Origin: Hyphomicrobiales bacterium
GTDB taxonomy: Bacteria; Pseudomonadota; Alphaproteobacteria; Rhizobiales; JAUVMS01
DNA length: 5,767 nucleotides
Direction of reading: 5' to 3'
Assembly (NCBI GenBank): GCA_030600135.1
Contig: JAUVMS010000251.1
Coordinates: 1-5,767, forward strand
Shown here: one piece after another, positions 5,147 to 5,767 of the stretch
Numbering within the stretch: the stretch's first letter is position 1
Layout: every line of letters starts with the position of its first letter
Program-made: the position numbers and the translations under genes
The notes under the pieces: generated by a model
Told to the model about the DNA's origin: nothing
Seen by the model: the letters and a program-made list of their open reading frames with translations, nothing else
Database searches by the model: none

Positions 5147-5767
5147 GAACAGGCCATGGGTTACGGTGCTGGCACACACCGTGCTGATTTTGGGCGTGCT
5201 TCTGGTCGCCTTTCCGATTTGGGTGACGTTCGTCGCCGCCAGTCATGATCAGGCCCGCATCACCCAAGTCCCCCTGCCATTGCTGCCCGGCGATCAATTC
5301 TTCGTCAACCTCAAGGCCGCCATCTTCACCGGCGTCGGCAACGCGCGCGAGCAATCGGTCGGCCTCATGCTGATGAACAGCATGATCATGGCGATGGCGA
5401 TCGCCGTTGGAAAAATCGTAATTTCAATGCTCTCGGCCTTCGCCATCGTTTATTTCCGCTTCCCATTTCGAATGACGTTCTTCTGGATGATTTTCATCAC
5501 GCTGATGCTGCCGGTCGAGGTTCGCATCCTGCCCACATTCGAGGTGGTGGCCAATCTCGACATGCTCAACAGCTATGCCGGCTTGACCGTACCGCTGATT
5601 GCCTCGGCGACGGCGACGTTCATGTTCCGCCAGGTCTTCCTGACGGTGCCGGATGAGCTTTTGGAGGCCGCGCGTATCGACGGTGCGGGACCGATGCGGT
5701 TCTTTCGCGATATTCTGCTGCCGATGTCGCGGAACAATATTGCCGCGCTCTTTGTCATCCTATTCAT
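5139..5767 (+). CDS. ugpE: sn-glycerol-3-phosphate ABC transporter permease UgpE, 3' end beyond window
   Basis: Second inner-membrane permease of the Ugp system, partner of UgpA. Only the first 209 residues are present of about 280 expected. The N-terminus MIENRPWVT is nearly identical to the E. coli protein, which fixes ATG 5139 despite a weak Shine-Dalgarno sequence. Other conserved stretches are SMLSAFAIVYFRFP (95-108), FFWMIFITLMLPVEVRI (114-130), NSYAGLTVPL (144-153) and the EAA loop DELLEAARIDGAGPMRFF (172-189), with E176, A177, A178 and G182. Membrane segments fall near 10-32, 78-104, 112-131, 148-168 and from about 198 to the edge. It starts 30 bases after ugpA, and its start overlaps the end of a mini-ORF. 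The ATPase gene ugpC is expected next. Confidence 0.95.
   Translation, partial: MIENRPWVTVLAHTVLILGVLLVAFPIWVTFVAASHDQARITQVPLPLLPGDQFFVNLKAAIFTGVGNAREQSVGLMLMNSMIMAMAIAVGKIVISMLSAFAIVYFRFPFRMTFFWMIFITLMLPVEVRILPTFEVVANLDMLNSYAGLTVPLIASATATFMFRQVFLTVPDELLEAARIDGAGPMRFFRDILLPMSRNNIAALFVILF

Overview
The window looks like chromosome from an alphaproteobacterium, most likely of the Hyphomicrobiales (Bradyrhizobium/Rhodopseudomonas-type relatives). This placement is inferred from the moderately GC-rich coding style, the gene order ugpB-ugpA-ugpE and the small exported and DUF4440-like proteins; no rRNA or other taxonomic marker is present. I see no tRNA, rRNA, insertion sequence, CRISPR array or phage gene.

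Layout. Positions 1-880 (minus strand) hold the N-terminal 293 residues of a DHA2-type (EmrB/QacA-like, 14-helix) major facilitator efflux transporter, cut off by the left edge. A gene-free stretch of about 555 bp (881-1435) follows, with two operator-like inverted repeats and no gene. Two small plus-strand genes come next. One encodes a 132-residue exported protein of unknown function with two cysteines (1436-1834). The other encodes a 146-residue SnoaL/DUF4440-like (NTF2-fold) protein (2083-2523).

The right half is the front of a ugp operon for uptake of sn-glycerol-3-phosphate and probably related glycerophosphodiesters: ugpB (periplasmic binding protein, 2796-4109), ugpA (permease, 4227-5108) and ugpE (second permease, 5139 to the right edge, incomplete). 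The ATPase gene ugpC is expected just beyond the window. UgpB would capture the ligand in the periplasm, and the UgpA/UgpE heterodimer would form the membrane channel. A PHO-box-like set of 11-bp-spaced repeats (2633-2661) upstream of ugpB suggests PhoB control by phosphate starvation, as known for ugp operons in E. coli and rhizobia.

The most interesting details are regulatory rather than a new system. They are the PHO box, a perfect 10-bp-stem hairpin between ugpB and ugpA, a 12-codon mini-ORF that overlaps both the ugpA stop and the ugpE start, and a hairpin plus possible short upstream ORF at the ugpB ribosome-binding site. I found no evidence for a previously undescribed multi-gene system.
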